A stretch of 64,000 bases of DNA, from NCBI GenBank assembly GCA_004794785.1, contig SJOL01008365.1, positions 760,063 to 824,062 of the forward strand, written 5' to 3'. Of this stretch, positions 45,196 to 58,150 are shown one piece after another; the first letter of the stretch is position 1, and each line of letters starts with the position of its first letter. The DNA comes from Opisthorchis felineus. Taxonomy: Eukaryota > Platyhelminthes > Trematoda > Opisthorchiida > Opisthorchiidae. Position numbers and translations under genes: made by a program. The notes under the pieces were generated by a model, which searched no databases, was not told where the DNA came from, and saw only the letters and a list, made by a program, of their open reading frames with translations.

Positions 45196-48100
45196 ATCAG
45201 TCAACTCAGAAGAATAAGACCACAACGCAACACACAATGCGAACAACCAATCAGGGCAGCGATCATATCTACCGGAAGGAAGGTTTCCAATAAACTAAAC
45301 GAAGGCAAGGAATACAGACCACAGTGCAACACAGATCGTAAACGGACCAAAGTAATTAAGATAAAGCTCGCCATCAACCAGATAAACACATCAGGAGATA
45401 TCAACTCAACTGCCTTTTAAAAGTCATATGGACGGAAAAGGGTAAGGAGGAAATATCCACCCTACGGCAAAATGATGGCGTACCCACAATGATCAGTTTG
45501 AAACGAGATTGTAATGACTTCGTAGGGGACTATGTTGAGAACAGTAAAATAAAACAGTTACTATGTGAACTGCATTCATCCAATTGAATTGTGAAGAACT
45601 ACAGTTTCTCTAAATTTCACGGTTCTTAAAATCATCCGATACTTTATTAGAAAACCAGAAGCTTTGATTTCTTGCGCACCCTTCCTAAGCAGTGTTCGCA
45701 GTTCCAAGTAGATCGATTAACTTGCTGGCCAATGTAAATTTGATTCAATCTTTGCGGATATGAAAGTTTTTCCCTACCAGAAAAATGGGCATAAATGTTT
45801 GGCAGCAATAATGTTTGTTCTGTGGAAAATCGGCTTCATTTTTTCCTTATGCTCCGACCGGCTTGTCCAATAAATGTTACGTGGAGCTCTATACTTAATT
45901 ATCCGTTATTCAGATCTCTCCGGAAGACTATTCGTCATGCATCAGAATGTGTGCCGAAACGGTAAAAGCGTGTGTACTCCAAAGGAACCGCACACACACA
46001 CGGAGCATCTCCCGATCCAGTTCTAAGAGCCAATATAGAATAGAAAACTTGTATCGAGTTGAGATCAGCTCTGAAGCAACGACAGCACCTGTGGTCTGGA
46101 ACGACGCAACACAAAATTCTTTCTATACTGAGACAAACATTTCATTTTCAAAAAGCAGGGAACCACGTTGATGCAGGAGAAAGTCACTGTGAATTCAAGC
46201 TTTTGCTCCTGCCAGGCTAGACTGTTTCTCAACCTTGCAATAAGACACCGCACATTACATATCTTTCACAGCGCGAACACCAGCGTAGGGCCAAATTACT
46301 GCTGACTCGTCATGGTTGATTGTTAATGGATTTTGTTCTCCTCAGCTGACCGCGGTTGGCAGCAAACTACAACCAGTATTGAAAGTCAGTCCTGCATTCT
46401 GTCACTTTGATCTCGTGGAAGAAATTTTTATTCAGGTAGAACCTATTCCAAGTTTGTACAAGAACAAACAAGAGTTTGACTACGACTGTTGAGGAATTCA
46501 TTGGGAGATTTATTGTGGGTCAAATAATAACTGTGATGCACAGCTGGTGCTATAACTTACACGGTAATAATCTCACTGTCACCAAGCACAAAGCCAAGCA
46601 TGTCCTATCCACTGTCAAACGAATCCACCGGATCGTCTGTCTAAGCACGCGAATCTAACGGATTCAGGAAGCACCATTCTGGGCCGCAGTTTTGCATCAG
46701 CACCAGAAGCCAAAGAGGCAAGGTAAAGCCCATTCCGTTTAGATGCTTCTCTGGCCTGGTTCAAGAACTGATAGCAAGCAATTCAACAAATGGTGGACTG
46801 AAATTCAGTGGGTGCCCTCGTCTACTTGTAGTGTACCATAGTAAAGCTGCACCGTATCATAATGTGTAGGCTTCGCTCTAACCGATTGGATGGTCATACT
46901 TTAAGCTAAATAGTTATGACTGCTAATATTTTTCGTTTGATTTAGTAACTAATGCATCCACACCATTCATTTTTTTGCCTTCACGTGCAAAATCACAATG
47001 CACAAGAGTTCATCTAGCTTTTTAAACAGGATTTTCGTGATTCGAGTATTTTGCAAGGAGAACGCTGTCAACATTGACACTCCGGGTCTCCTGACCTTCG
47101 TTACAGCGCATCTAACTTGTGGAGATCAATGTCCACAAATCCAGCACATATGAATCGACTTATTTAAATCTTAAATGAATGCAACTAACCATGACGACTG
47201 CCTCGTAATCTGCATGAAACCTCGGATTGTGAGACGACACCAACGCCGTAGCTAGTGTCTGCAGTTGATCTGTGCAACAGGCTGGATGCGTAAGGGTCAC
47301 AGACAGTCAGGCCTGCTTACACCATAGCAACAACTAAAAGTACAGCCTGAGACAGTGGACCCAACGAGTCATGGGACAAATGATCGACCACAGTTGAACC
47401 CACTGTAATTTCTGGGTTTAGTGGTCCTAAATGACCTGGCTGCCGGTGCAGACGGGCTCAGAGCATTTGACCACTTATTCTTTCCCATCCACTTATTCTT
47501 CGTATGGTAGGTGTCTAAAGTTTATGAAAATAAATCAACCACTCGTCGAATTTCATTTGGTAGTCTCAAGCATTCCCAGTAGGGATTTCCATCAAGGTTT
47601 CCGAGTTGGTTAACTGGGGTGAACTGTTCAAGATCACCGTTTACTGGTGCATACACTTGATAAACTCTAAATTATATTTTTAGTTTGGGCGCAAAACTAT
47701 ATTCCGGTTCGAAGTGGCCGCAGCCAGCCTTGTTTGTACTGCTTTTTTTTAGCTACTTTCGTGTGCTTGCCGACCACAACGGAAAGGGAAACGGCTAAAA
47801 ACGGCACGAACTGCATTTTAATCCTACATATATGGTTTCCCCGACAGTGTCGAAATGCAGTCACCACATATTCATTCTGGTGTTAATTTAGTTGAAAAAC
47901 TCCCGTTCAGTGATTTTGTACTTGATTCCGTATTCTGTGAATCGGCTATACCATCGCAGTCGCTAACTTTCTAGTCATCGTACTGACAAGATTCTTTGAA
48001 GCAGTACAACTAGCAAAGATCGTGTTGTACTGCCATTCCGTGTGGACTTGGTGGAACTGTAAAGAACGAAACGGTGTACGTCATTCATGTGCAGTTACAA

Positions 48101-48778
48101 ACAGAATCCTAATTTCACCAGTGGATAAGAGAGTGTTTTTAGAGCGGTATTTGGGAGAGACATAGAGTGACGAAGCAAGCAGTCTCAAAGTTCGATTGTT
48201 GGTCACTAGGTTCTTGCCCCAAGCAGACCATGGCTCATAATCCCAAATCTTTTAAGCCATGTTTTGTCGCAGTTCAAAACTTATACGCCTACTCAGACGT
48301 GATGCTCAGAGTACATAAGTTAGTCATTATTGCAATCAAACCACAATCATTTTGTCACAATGCAACTAATTCTTTCGCGAATAAGCGCCCACGAACCTCG
48401 AAGTACTGCTGTGTATGACCACTATTTTATGGATACCTAATTGCTTGTGATTTTGGGAAATTACGTCTTTAAGTTACAGTCATCACTAAGCTTTACCGAT
48501 TACCGTCAAAAATAAAACACAGTGAGTGGTAAAGAGGTAATCACCTGGAACTGTCTCCCACGGCAACGATGTCGCTTTGTAATCATACCTTAAGTTTCTT
48601 ATTGGGGTTCCTGTATAAACTGAGCACCACCCAGGTGAAAACTTTAATAGTTTGAGACGAATCGGCCTCCAAAAGAAATCAAGTGCACGTTAACGTAGGT
48701 AAAGTGTATCACTGTACCTAATGATGAGTTAAAAGTTTAATCAACATGTGAATTTGCGATCTTTCTTCTCCGATCTAA
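45196..48778. other. No recognisable gene
   Basis: No supported feature; short frames only. Confidence 0.4.
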
Positions 48779-48850
48779 TACAAAGTCGCCCTTATGTTAA
48801 CTCATCAGTAGTGCATACCCTTGGTCACTTGAAGGACTTAGCCAAGAATC
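48779..48850 (-). ncRNA. Hammerhead remnant, family B
   Basis: Minus strand: GGUAUGCACUA, CUGAUGA (RC of 48802-48808), then a disrupted stem II and GAC in place of GAAA. Flank (ccaagggtatgcacta) matches the flank of the 31.1 kb copy (ccaaggatatgcactg). Inactive by sequence. Confidence 0.5.
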
Positions 48851-49022
48851 TTGAGAAAAACAAATCAACAGAGTAACACCATTGTGCTGAAAATGGGCCC
48901 CAGATTAATGTTTGTACCTCAAGTAATAAAGCGCGAACTAGGTTTGTACCTTTTTTGGTGCATTCACACAGCATAAGAAAATTACTTCACTTTACTGAGC
49001 TAAGTAAATAAGTCCTAGAGGC

Positions 49023-49178
49023 GTCCTACACTACTCATAAGGTTGCTGAAAATTCTTCGACAGCCCACAACCGGTTTCACCCTTCGCTTGAAAACATCAT
49101 AAACGATAGATTCAGCTGGGTTCCAGGTGAGTCTCCCGGAAAACCAAATTTGTTCGCGAATGAGTGTATTTCGATAAA
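49023..49178 (-). repeat. Hairpin-hammerhead element, arm fused to hammerhead 3' half
   Basis: On the minus strand an almost intact arm (RC of about 49091-49172) leads into AAGCGAAGGGUGAAACCGG, hammerhead stem II 3' strand through cleavage region (GGUUGUGGGC), then the tail GAATTTTCAGCAACCTTATG. Same architecture as 4031-4172. TCCTAGA occurs on both sides (49013-49019 and 49179-49185), a possible 7-bp remnant of a target duplication. Confidence 0.65.
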
Positions 49179-49899
49179 TCCTAGATGAGTTTAACATGTG
49201 CTTCCCACCGGCAACTACTTGTCCACTAACTTAACTTGTTCGAAACGATGTTTACCTAATCCAGATTTGCATTCCTTTACAAGCCATAGTCGTAACTTCA
49301 ACTCACTCCATAGCTGCTCTGAAATATCAGTAAGCCAGACGCTGTTCGTTCGTTCGAAGTTGTAATGGTTCACAAGTGTGCTGCATACCAGTACTAAGTG
49401 AGGAGTCATCATTGTGCTGTTGTTGTTGTTGTTCGCTTGACAAAGTGAACCTTTGTTTGTTTTACCAGCCCACTGATTGACTCAACTCCAGTAGAATGTT
49501 CAACATGCCTAGTCGACTCTAATCAGGGCCTCGCTGAACAGCACAAAACAAGCACAGTTGTGCGTCGGTACGTGGTGTGCTCCAGCCTACACGGCTCGTA
49601 GATTAGAAACGTGTTCTTTTTTCCTACAAATTACGTTGTAGTAAACAGAACTCGTGTTTGTGCAACCAAACAGGAAAAAGTCAAGAGTAACCTGGATTCA
49701 CGTGCCGACTGACATATACAGCATTTGGCTAAAATATGTTGTGTAGTTCATTCTTTTCGAAAGGACTATCAGTGTCTGATTTGTAAGCCTCAAAACCTTT
49801 CGCCATTCGTTTTCAATCCATACGCTGGAGATAGATTTCAATTGAAAATTTTGTCCTGTCAGTGAGGCTGGTCTACGCTGAAAAGCCATGAAGCACCGT
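49179..49899. other. No recognisable gene; (GTT)n microsatellite
   Basis: A short GTT repeat at about 49421-49434 (ttgttgttgttgtt). No gene seen. Confidence 0.45.
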
Positions 49900-49902
49900 A
49901 CA

Positions 49903-50150
49903 TCTGTTTCATCCTTACTGGGAATCTCTAGCAGTGCATATCTCACGAAACTCAGAGAGTTTCGAACTCGCGGAATTCCGACCAGTGGTTGAACACAACC
50001 GTCCGGCCATGAGGGACTGAACAGCAGTGTGATTAGCTCTCACTTAGGCAGGATATATCGCCGCTCATCCTTTAGTCACAGAAAGCACATCACGTGGTCA
50101 TGTATTGGTTGACTGGCTCCTCGGTTGATGATTTCTCAGAAGGAAGCTTC
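49903..50150 (-). repeat. Dispersed repeat with hammerhead remnant, family B
   Basis: Ribozyme remnant at 49903-49937 on the minus strand: stem I GCACUG, core box CUAGAGA, stem II UUCC/GGAU around CAGUAA, and an intact GAAAC (RC of 49906-49910). The repeat continues to about 50150 with the segment shared with 4.6 and 7.7 kb. The core box, not GAAA, is broken here, the reverse of the other copies. Confidence 0.5.
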
Positions 50151-50240
50151 ACTAATCTGTTTTTACTCTGAACCACTTGTAGAATGATCGTAGTGTGAGG
50201 AGATTTCGTTATTTGTGGCTAAGAATAGTTTTGTAACCCT

Positions 50241-50241
50241 N
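50241..50241. other. Ambiguous base (N)
   Basis: The only undetermined base in the window. Confidence 0.95.
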
Positions 50242-50301
50242 TTTGAGAAATTCTACAAATAATCCAAGGCCGGGAATTTGGTGGATGTTCGTGAGTATCA
50301 G

Positions 50302-50326
<25 letters not shown>
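50302..50326 (+). repeat. TA dinucleotide microsatellite
   Basis: About 12 TA units. Confidence 0.9.
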
Positions 50327-50333
<7 letters not shown>

Positions 50334-53309
50334 CCGTTCGTCACAAGCTGCTGAACCTGGGAGATTATGTGGAAATTTGTGTATTGGGGTTTATGATGGA
50401 CTAGTGTAGGCCAAAAAACACTCTCATAACTAAATATTATTACGGAAGCATTTTTTATGTTCAGTCATAGGTAAGATCATTCAGGCATTCTTTGACTATA
50501 ATGGTTATATATTCATACAGCGTCGTCTGACGAGCGTGGAGCAGCAGGTACGGAACTATGTTAATTTTTTCTTGCTTGTTGTTTATTCTGAAAGCAGCTT
50601 TGCTCTGGCATGAAATCAATCGAAAGAACTTGTTGTTCAACATAGACAAATTATGACGAAATAGCACCCATGGTAATAACACGGTCAAGGCGTAATAATA
50701 GCCCAGTTAACTGATTGTATCAGAGTAGAGCAAACAATATGACATGTTCTGCCACATCCACAGACCAAGGCGTCGAGACACATCACAATCTTCAAGAGTA
50801 TCAGTAATAATTTGGGGCATACATTTACTACCTACAGTATATATGGACAAGAAACCAATGTATCTTGTATACCCCACGAATGAACCAAGTCCGATCACAT
50901 CTGTCCAACCGTGAGGAGCAACAAGCGGTAGCAGTCCAGTATCGTCGACCGAAGGTGCGAAATTTTGGCCACTGTCATTGTAAAGAGTTTAGTTACAAAA
51001 AGGCATATCTCTACATTTCATTAGGATAACTTGCTCAGCAGAAGTCGATGTAGATCTTAAAATGATGAAAACCACCCAGAATAACGAGTCATCTATCCAT
51101 GAAGATGCAATAAATTTAATTCGCCAGTTTGACTACTTAAATATGGTGAGTACGTTAGTATCAACTCATACGCCAGAGGTAAGCGCTTCGAAGCAACGTC
51201 CCTAAAAACTAGGGATCGTCAGCTTTACGACCTAGTTGGGTGGGTTTGAGGCAGCCAAGAAAATGAGGAAATATTTACTTGACTACCGAACGATCAGGAT
51301 GCAGCACAGAATCTTTCAAGCGTTTAGTTGCCGTAGGCCGGACTGGTTGCGCTGGCAGCGCTGCCTGAATTTTTGCAGCTCTCAGCACAAAAAGTGCATG
51401 GGTCAAAAATTTCCTTCACCGGAATCCAGTTACCTACTAAGATTTTGCACACCTCGATAGGATAGTTTATTCACTATTCCTGTAGGAAAGTTAACATTCG
51501 CTTTTCGAAACCTGAAATTCAAGTTTTTTGTGAAGACTAGATCGGGATCCTGCGAGCATGGCGACTGTATGCCGCCAGAGAATATGTCAGCTGGCTAAGC
51601 GACTTTAGCAAACTACCTGACAAATTTTGAACTGTTAACTGGTCTTGTGTTTCATGTGACTCGTCAAAAGTTCAGACGAAGTTTGGGGCATAAACCTTGT
51701 GCGAAGTTATGGTCAGCGAACTCGCATCACAGTTGTGCTGGTTTCCGGTTCCGGTTCCGCTAGAGAAGTGACATGTCTTCGGATAATACCTGATGTTAAT
51801 TCCGGTCCGCCCCCGTCGCATCCGCCGGCAATTTCAGGAGCAACATGAGTGAACTTTAGATGGTACTCTGCTTGTTCCGTTAATCGCAACGATAACTACA
51901 AATCCAAGGGACACTCGAGGCAAGTGAGTGCGAACCCATGGGAAGTCCCGCTGCATGCTCAAGTTGATGTCTAGTGAAGTGATCAGAAATCACCTCATCA
52001 TCTTTGCCTCCAGATAACTAGTCCGTAAGAAGGCCTTATCCCTGAACTCTGTGCAGTCTCTTAGTTCAAATGTTTTTATCCTGGTAGAACCCCTATCCAG
52101 CATAGAGGCGTGTGAAGCTTAATAAGTTTACCCCGGAGACGCCGGTCTGTTGGTCTAACAACGTTTGTGTCTCTCTAGGCTAGGAACTCCCTAAAGTCCG
52201 TCTACACATATCGTGGCCATTCGTTGTGCTGGCGATCGTGCACAGTGTTTCGGGTTTTGTCTAAAGAAGATGCAGCATGGTGGGATCTAGATAATTGCGT
52301 GCCACTAAAAAACAGCCAGTTGGATATGAAAACCACTCGCAATGAAAGGTGGGAAAGAGCTACTCATTGTGACTTGGTTTTAAGCATCTTCTCTACAATG
52401 AAATCCAGATCTTTGGATTCAGTAAATTTTCACATAAACGCTTCAGCAAAGTGAAACAAAAGATTTACATGTCGAGATAGGACAGGAGTAAAAGTTTCAA
52501 CGGTTTACGTGAGATACTCCAGGATATGTACAGCTGCTAAATTTTCACACGAGTAATCAATGAGATTTTCTCTCTGATGATTATTAATCTGACACTGTCA
52601 CAAAGCAACAAACAACAGAAGTATTAACCAGCGAAAAAAGAGGAATATCAAGGGCCAGTCTTGAAAATCCACCCAAAATTTCTGCTTACAAGAAGCTCAA
52701 ACCTGGGGAAATTTCACTCAAACATGTACAATTAGATTTGAAACCCTAAATTTGCTCTAAACGGGCATGGTTTGTTTGGACGTACACAAAGTCAACCCTG
52801 GGCATAAAATTCCATTTTCAATGGTAACCATGGTTCAGCGTCATCGACCTCTGAATGCGGAGGGGGATTCCATAGGGAAACCGGTTCCTCTACAGTTCTT
52901 TCTCCGTGTTTGCATCTGGATTTGAGTATGTAGGTACAAGTTGTACACTGTCCTTGTAGAGGATAGCATGGCCATCAGGCGAACGGTCATGTACGCCTTC
53001 TTTGAAAATGAGCACTTTGTGCCTCTATGCAAAGTTGTTGTTGCAAAGTTGTTCAACTTGTCCAAGGATGCGATGGGTGTGTATTGTCGAAACGAGTCGT
53101 TCGTAATGAATAGAATGAGGACACAAATGTGAGCTACCAAAGCCTTATTTAGCTGCGGCATTAAACTGTGCTAATTTTACACACGCCAGGCAATTAGAAG
53201 GTACGACGTTTGATAACCATATAGCTGTTTTTCTCGCAGACCGTCTACAGCCGCATCCGACACATATTTCACTTCATGGCGCGCTTTGTTACCACGGCCA
53301 AGTAGATAG
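50327..53309. other. No recognisable gene
   Basis: Nothing supported. Overlapping frames at 52841-53161 have no motif. Confidence 0.4.
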
Positions 53310-53409
53310 CTATTCACTGATGTAGTGTGGGATATCTTGGAAAGATTTGTTCCTCATTTCGTCTCGTGTCCAAGTACCCACCAGGCGTACACTACCCGCA
53401 AACGAATAA

Positions 53410-54060
53410 TTAATACACAATGTGGGTCGGTTCACTTTCAGCGCATGACCGACAACCATCTTGGGATTGCAAACGTAGGTTTGGAGAAGCGTGCGCCGGG
53501 CCGGTAGCCTGGAACATGCAGTCCAGAATATTTTCCGGCAGAGCGGGTGGCTGATGTGTGGAAATGGGATGCGCACCGCTCAACATTGTTGACATTGAGG
53601 AAGTAGGGACGAAGGCAGCTGGGTTTTTTCTCTGGTTTACCGCATGACGACATTTTCGTCCAGTCAGGCTTTGAGTCACATTCCCAGCGGACTTGAGGAT
53701 GAAGTACCAATTGTTCTGGCAGTTATTTGTTCCGATTTTCTCTCGTGCAAATGCATTGACGAACTTTTCCGTCGTTTCGACCATTCCTTGAGTTAACGCA
53801 TTACACTTTGACATTTTACACACAAACATAACCTCTACATTAGAAACTTTGTCTCATTACGCTTTTCTTCCGCTTTGTACCCATATATCCACAAGCATGA
53901 GGAGGCTTGCGGCGAACTGTTCTGTGGTGAAACTGTGGCACATTTGGGCTAAATGTACGTCCACCGAATGTAAAACGTGAAGTGAAATATCATGCTTGCC
54001 TGGCTTGATGGTATTAGAGGTGTGTGGGTTTGTAGGTTGACAGGATCTACGGGTTATCAT
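53410..54060 (-). pseudogene. Probable Ty3/gypsy integrase remnant
   Basis: Minus strand, upstream piece 54060-53857: FTTEQFAASLLMLVDIWV resembles the T...vA..lv..wi.rfG helix of the gypsy integrase core. Downstream piece from 53829: QGMVETTEKFVNAFAREK followed by NWYFIL resembles the q.nG.vER.nrtLk..l rayv......W...l block that includes the catalytic Glu (E of MVE retained). The stretch between them is shorter than in intact integrases and a stop separates the pieces. Confidence 0.42.
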
Positions 54061-55559
54061 ACTCTCCGGTCCCTTTGTCTGCAGTAGCTTCCTCTACCTC
54101 ATTGACGCTACACACCCTGCAGTCAAGACCCTCGTTACCAATGAAACCAAGCCTTCAATTCCAAGTCGGAGAAAAGGTGTCAACATCTGTTTCAATTTCT
54201 GCAGGCAAAGACGGTCTGGTACCTTTACGAAGGCATTTGAAGGTGCAGAAACGAAGCGCGTATCGAACTGGACGGAATGGACGGTGAAGACTCCTCTCCG
54301 AACGAATCCTGTTGCTGGCAAGATAATCCAGTTCTCTAACGCTGCACCGACAGTGGCCAGGACGTTGATAATAGACAGAAGCGTGAGAGAGCCTATGATA
54401 CGTCTGAAACAGTTTCTAAAACGACCGTGTTAAAAACTCGTAAAATCGCTTCTCTGTGCTGCCGTCTCCAAAGCTGATTAGAATCTCTTCAAAAAACATG
54501 GTTACGAGAAAAGATTAACAAACGAGACTTCGGGCTGCTTGTCCTTTTTTCTTCGCTAACTGCCGTGGTCCTTGGGTTTTCAAAAGGTCTTTCAGAATTT
54601 CAAACCTGCACCCATGGGTTACTTCCTACAGTGGCAGAAACCGGGTTACGTGGGTTCCAGAGGGAAAGAGCAGGGCCTAGTCTCCGCGACAAGATAACCA
54701 CTCCCAAAATTTTGACCAAGCTTAAAGTATTTGTAGGTTCTGTGCACTTGAGAGCGGATTGATCCAACCGGCCACCACTCCTGACTGCGTTTTCTACTCA
54801 ACCGAGAGAAACCCAGTGGTTACCGATGACAGTGCGCTCCGACCGTGGCAAACGTCATGGAAACGGAACAGCTCACACAATGTCACACACTTCTTTATCG
54901 GACTGCTGTTTACACCAAAGCCGCAAATTTCAAAACGGCTGAGGTCAGCTGTGCAGGAAAGTGCAAGGAATCATCTGACCGATCAACCGGAGACCGCTTC
55001 GAAGGTTTTACAAATGCTGGTCACACAACCCTAAGTTAACCTCGATGCCTGGATTTCTGCAGACAGCCGCAGAAAAACTAATCTCGAGTCATCCTGCCTA
55101 AAATTCTCAACTACCAGGCCCCAGCTGCATTCCGTCAAGAGCGGTCGAGACGATTTAGGATTCAGTCGTCACCAGCGACCCCGAAGTCCAAAGCCGCAGA
55201 TCCGGAAACACTGCTTCTGAAAATCCTGTGCACCTCAGTTTGGTCACGGTAATCGCGGATGACCTGGGAGACAGAAACAGAGCGGTCGAGTGAGGCACTC
55301 AAGCCTCTTCAGGTCTCGGGTTTATTGCTGAATTAAGGGTGCAATTGCCTACAAAAGCAATTCTCGCCGGGTTGCCTCCAAAAGCAATATCCTCGAGTGA
55401 AGGGGGCAAAGAAGCCCCACAGGTTAATAAGAAGCTTTAGAATCCTCAGAGCGGGAAACAGGCAAACAGGGGGCGTAACCCCCTCAAGCCTGGGTATGAA
55501 AGCAAACCTAGAATTAGTTGATCTACTAATTTCTATGAGGACTCAGAACCCCACCCTCC
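54061..55559. other. Possible 5' part of the following LINE, unassigned
   Basis: No recognised domain. A string at 54490-54513 (cttcaaaaaacatggttacg) recurs at about 56474-56495 (ttcaaaaacatggctacgaa), so this block and the LINE share sequence. It may contain an ORF1 remnant or part of a second copy. Confidence 0.3.
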
Positions 55560-58150
55560 ATCTAACCTTTTGAGGCAGCAGAAATCGTGTTGAATTGCTT
55601 GTCCACAACTACCTTGATTCTTGTATCAATTTTTTTGTTGTGCAACCGTCCATAATTGGTCGTACGGAGACCTGGTTTACACGGGATACTTCCGATTCTA
55701 AGCTCCCCGTGAACGGCTACTCCAGTTTCCCGGATGATTCGAAACTTAGGACGGCAGGCGGCGTTGCTTCATACGTGTATACGGCCCTGCATACTACATC
55801 CGACCTCTCTGACAGCGCTGTTGCACAGTTTTTGGAGGTACCATAGATGTAAAATCCTCTGTGTGGGACCGAATCTATTCTTTTTGGTGTCGTTTACCGT
55901 AGCCCCCATATTCTCACGTTAGACGACTCTTTCTTCATACAAACCTTCGAAAAAATCCTTTCCATTCACCAACAACCTCCCCTAAGTCTTCTCGGAATGA
56001 GTCTCAGCACGTCGTGTCGAATAGACGTTTCGATTCGACACTAAAACAAGTCATCTAACAACACACTTGGACTCGGAATGTCGAAGCACCCACTAGATAT
56101 CACTCAGGTGACTACCTGCTCCACTGGATCTGGTTACCATCAATGAAAAGTACTCCTTCGATCAAGTGAAAATTGAGGCTCCTGTGGGACGTGTTGACAG
56201 CTGTAGGTTGACATTTGTTTCCGGTTGCTGCGGGGCTAAGAACCCTCAACCGCAAGGGTGTATTCTTAACTCCTGTAGCGCACATTCCCCAGGAATGTGC
56301 TTTCTCTTTAACGAGCTTAAACGGGGACCAGCTCAATGCGGGGATATACGGGACCGTCCTCCAAGGGTCGCACAGAGCTGATGCAGTGCTAGTCTCAAAG
56401 AAAATAAGCGCGCAGTCCAAACGAAGCAAAGTTACCCAGGGAAATTCCGCGTCTTTCAGAATGGGCATCTAAACTATTTTTCAAAAACATGGCTACGAAA
56501 GACTCCGAGGACAGGCGTGCATTTCGCAAGATGTATAACCCCCATGACTCAGTCTAGAGAAAGTAGGCTACGCTACTAAGTCTCACCCGGAAACACAAAA
56601 GTGCACAATTTAAGCACGTGTGACTCCGCTGAATAAGCGGACCAATGGCTCTCTCCTTGAGAAAGAGAAGCAAAGCCCCCATAGGTAAACCAACATTGGT
56701 GTCTGAAGTCTAAAACACTGTGTACGCTCAAATTCGGTCTCAGAAAACTTACCAACTTCAAATTCGGTCCTTTGAAAAGGGGGACATTCCTGAACTCTCA
56801 AAAGACCAGCCACCTTAGTGAGTTGAGGTCATGTAAAGCGCCTTAAAGGAACCTGAACAAAGGATTGTCCAGATTGGCGAACTTTCGGCTTGGAAACAGG
56901 CAACTGTGACGTCAACCTACAAATCTGCGGACAGTCTATCGCCTGGCAGCTGCGTGTCTATTGGCCTCGTTAATATACCGTGAAAGTTGATGGGATGCAC
57001 TCCAAAGCGGACCATCCTGAATCACCTGACTAGTGATAATCTGGTGTCTCCAGCGTCACACAGACTCCCCAAATGGTTCTTGTGGGACGAAATGCTGGTG
57101 TTCCCAGACGACTGAACACAAGTTGGCGACAAAAAGCCACTTCTGGCGCAATATTTTCAATTTTTTACGAGCTGACGTCTCACTGCTTTAGAGATCCGAG
57201 GCCTACGTGATTCTATCCACCGAGTCCAAAGGTCTCTTTCAAGTGGAACGTCCAGAGTGAAGGCTGGATCAACTCGGCAGTATTCTGCGCCAATCCCCAC
57301 TGGAGGTATTCAAGGCTCTATAATATCCTTAATCCTCTTTCAGATCTTCGTCCATGCACTATCAAGCTTCAGTCTGAAGTTTTGGATGACCTTCTATCCT
57401 GGCACTCAAACGCCAGCGCAGTTCAAATAGGTGTCGAAAATTAGTCGTAACCTTATTGACACCGTCCTCCGGATAAAGAAGGTATGCTATCGTGTCTTTC
57501 GGAGGAGACTTCGAAAACGCCTTTGTAGTTTGGAGTGAAAATGAACCTGGGTATATTATGAAGCTGGGTAGTAAAAACGACTTGGGTATTTGACTTCCTT
57601 CAGGCATGTCTTTATCGCTCTACCACGAAAACCCTTCAAAAAGGCATTTGCTATCCTAAGCTAGTTTATCGCTGTTCCCCCGTGGTACTCCCATGGGCTT
57701 CCGGACACTCTATGGGCCCTAAGTCAGTTCGTTTTCCTGATGCGGAAATCCGGTTATCTACTCAGGCACACGAAGAACGTAACCGTCACTAAGTGGGTCT
57801 AACGAGCTGGTGCGAATTTGGTTGACTGCTTCAAATCACTTGATTATGAAACGCGTCCCGAGGGGACTGAACTCCTTCCCCTGGACTACCGTCACCTCCA
57901 AGGACGTCCGGCACACAAGCTTTGTTTATGCCGATACGCTTCTTAACGTTTACCGTAATGATACACAGAATTACAGAGTAGAAGGCACTTCTGGGTTAAA
58001 GCGCGCACTTCCATCAGGCGACAAGTTTTTACTTCGAGCAGTTGGTACATCACGCGAAAATTCCCAGAAGGCTCGAATTACTTTTAGACGCTTTTTGTAT
58101 GAGGTCTCGATCCATTCAGATTATTGCTTAATGACGCGGACTTGAAAAGC
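55560..58150 (+). mobile_element. Decayed non-LTR retrotransposon (CR1/Jockey-like LINE), EN plus RT
   Basis: Plus-strand translations across shifting frames follow ORF2 order. Endonuclease start at about 55585-55700: VELLVHNY, then IIGRTETWFT, the ITETW block with its catalytic Glu. At 55730-55800 a GGVASYVY block (family GGV.lYv). At 55875-55925 ILFGVVYRSPH, the characteristic YRSP. At 56130-56210 LDLVTINEKYSFDQV then APVGRVD where family members have pplG.SDH. RT at about 57005-57350: ILNHLTSDNLVSP, IRGLRDSIHRVQRSL, and GGIQGSIISLILFQIFV in place of GVPQGSvLgPlLF. C-terminus at about 57645-57940 resembles the segment after the palm (ICYPKLVYRCSPVVLPW). The YxDD is not found; multiple stops make it dead. 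Confidence 0.7.

Noticed and set aside
50302..50326. TA repeat as a regulatory TATA cluster
   Set aside because: Simple microsatellite with no adjacent gene.
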